A stretch of 6,224 bases of DNA, from positions 1 to 6,224 of the forward strand of contig NZ_JZWV01000687.1 in assembly GCF_000966975.1 (NCBI RefSeq), in the 5' to 3' direction. Both the position numbers and the translations under genes were made by a program. Shown one piece after another: positions 5,308 through 6,224 of the stretch (position 1 is the first letter of the stretch; each line of letters starts with the position of its first letter). The stretch comes from Streptomyces katrae (lineage in GTDB: Bacteria > Actinomycetota > Actinomycetes > Streptomycetales > Streptomycetaceae). A model generated the notes under the pieces. That model was not told the origin of the DNA and did no database searches. It saw only the letters and a list, made by a program, of their open reading frames with translations.

Positions 5308-6224
5308 TCCCCACCGCCTTCCAGGGCGCTCGGTGTGCGGGTGCGGGCCAGGTACGCCGAGGCCGCCTGGAGCTCGCCCGTCAGGGACTCGACCGTCGCC
5401 GCCATGTTCTCCGCGGCCTGGACCTTGAAGGAGTCGATCGCGTCGAGGGTCTTGTAGATCTGCCCGAAGGCCGTACGGAGGGTCTCCGCCCCGACCGCCG
5501 GGTCCGCGGCGATCCGCTGGATCTCCCCGCTCTGGCCGGCCAGCATCTCCGCGTTCCCGCGGATCAGGCTCTCGGTGGTCCCGCGCAGGTTGTTGACCTG
5601 CTCGATCACCTTGCGCTGGCTGTCGAGGGCCGAGGCCAGCATCACCGCGATGCGCAGGGCCGAGACGGTGGTGGTCGCGGCCCGGTCGACCCCCTTGATC
5701 AGCTCGTCGTTGTTGCGCCGGACCACGTCCATCGCCAGGTAGCCCTGGGCGCAGACGGCCAGCTGCGTCAGCAGGTCCTGGTGCTTCTGGCGGACGGGGA
5801 ACAGCACGTCGGAGCGGAGCGCGTCCGCCTGGCCGGGGTCGGTGCGTTCGGCCTCGCCGATCCGCTGCTCGACGGCCGCGTCCAGGGCCTCGGTGAGCAC
5901 CGCGTACTCCTGGAGCTTGCCCATGGTCTCCCAGAGCCGGGCCCGCTCGGTGTGCAGGGCCGCGTTGTCGCGACGCAGCTCGTCCTGGCCGCCGAGGAGG
6001 GCCTGCACGATCCGGTTGAGGGTGTCCTGGGCGGAGGCGTACCTGGCGACGTGGTCGCGCAGCCGGTTGCCGCCCGGCAGCTTCGCCAGCAGCCTGCGGG
6101 CCCCCTTGACGGGGGCGCCGGCCTGCGGGTCGAGGTCCTCGACGGTACGGCGCAGCTCGACGAGGGAGCCGGCGACCCGGGCCTGGGCGGCACCGCCGCC
6201 GTCCGCGCCGATCGACCGTACGGC
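5304..6224 (-). CDS. TelA/KlaA-type toxic anion resistance family protein, 5' end outside window
   Basis: The frame is open to the window edge, giving 306 visible C-terminal residues; the start lies beyond 6224. The protein is helical and soluble with no membrane segment. The visible part begins with V-E-D-L-D-P-Q...K-G-A-R-R-L-L-A-K-L-P-G-G-N-R-L (about 20-50). The TelA core is at about 170-280: R-R-N-N-D-E-L-I-K-G-V-D, then T-T-T-V-S-A-L-R-I-A-V, Q-R-K-V-I-E-Q-V-N-N-L, T-T-E-S-L-I, and F-G-Q-I-Y-K-T-L-D-A-I-D-S-F-K. Family knowledge: members are tied to tellurite and other stress resistance, but the biochemistry is unresolved. Full-length homologues suggest some 50-100 residues are missing. 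Its TGA overlaps the lipoprotein ATG by four bases (ATGA). The family name does not show that this strain resists tellurite. Confidence 0.9.
   Translation of the reverse strand, partial: AVRSIGADGGGAAQARVAGSLVELRRTVEDLDPQAGAPVKGARRLLAKLPGGNRLRDHVARYASAQDTLNRIVQALLGGQDELRRDNAALHTERARLWETMGKLQEYAVLTEALDAAVEQRIGEAERTDPGQADALRSDVLFPVRQKHQDLLTQLAVCAQGYLAMDVVRRNNDELIKGVDRAATTTVSALRIAVMLASALDSQRKVIEQVNNLRGTTESLIRGNAEMLAGQSGEIQRIAADPAVGAETLRTAFGQIYKTLDAIDSFKVQAAENMAATVESLTGELQAASAYLARTRTPSALEGGGE

Noticed and set aside
3706..5457. 583-codon open frame on the plus strand across the lipoprotein gene
   Set aside because: Arg/Gly/Val-rich low-complexity composition, antisense to a protein with a signal peptide and a full VWA metal site; a GC-bias artefact.
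5304..6224. Phage or methyl-accepting-type coiled-coil protein
   Set aside because: The ordered TelA core blocks match the TelA/KlaA family better than a generic coiled coil, and there is no membrane segment or receptor signature.

Overview
The window is high-GC DNA with GC-rich third codon positions, AAGGAG/GAGGAG ribosome binding sites, two likely GTG starts and actinobacterial protein families. It most resembles chromosomal DNA of Streptomyces or a close relative; the species cannot be named from sequence alone. I see no mobile element, CRISPR array, tRNA or rRNA, so it reads as core chromosome.

Layout from left to right. (1) Positions 1-36 hold the last 11 codons of a plus-strand gene ending in an Asp-rich calcium-loop-like motif. 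(2) Positions 44-122 hold two abutting GC-rich hairpins between this gene and the convergent gene, probably a bidirectional terminator. (3) Positions 151-855 (minus) encode a seven-helix PAQR/hemolysin III membrane protein (TrhA type) with all metal-site residues. (4) Positions 856-1066 are a divergent intergenic region. It holds an 18-bp TetR-operator-like palindrome against the PAQR start, a CTCACGTGAG palindrome and a direct repeat on the other side. (5) Positions 1067-2902 (plus) encode a complete GTP-dependent phosphoenolpyruvate carboxykinase (pckG) with a GTG start. (6) Positions 2903-3059 are a convergent gap crowded with stem-loops, including two tandem 29-bp repeats that differ by a base-pair-preserving double change. 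(7) Positions 3060-6224 (minus) hold an overlapping three-gene operon. Its transcription order is a TelA/KlaA-type toxic-anion-resistance protein (5' end outside the window), a lipoprotein fusing a solute-binding domain to a von Willebrand A domain, and a two-helix membrane protein with an XpaC-like layout.

How the genes relate. pckG is the gluconeogenic/anaplerotic valve, converting oxaloacetate to PEP, and appears to be its own transcription unit. The PAQR gene is divergent from it and may be controlled through the palindrome at its start. The minus-strand operon is the least understood part. The genes overlap by 4 and 14 bases, so the products are probably made together, and they are predicted to lie in the cytosol (TelA), outside the membrane (lipoprotein) and in the membrane (two-helix protein). 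This suggests an envelope-associated module, but no substrate or activity can be read from the sequence. Besides that operon, the best leads are the covarying stem-loop pair downstream of pckG and a perfect 16-bp hairpin inside the 3' end of the last operon gene.
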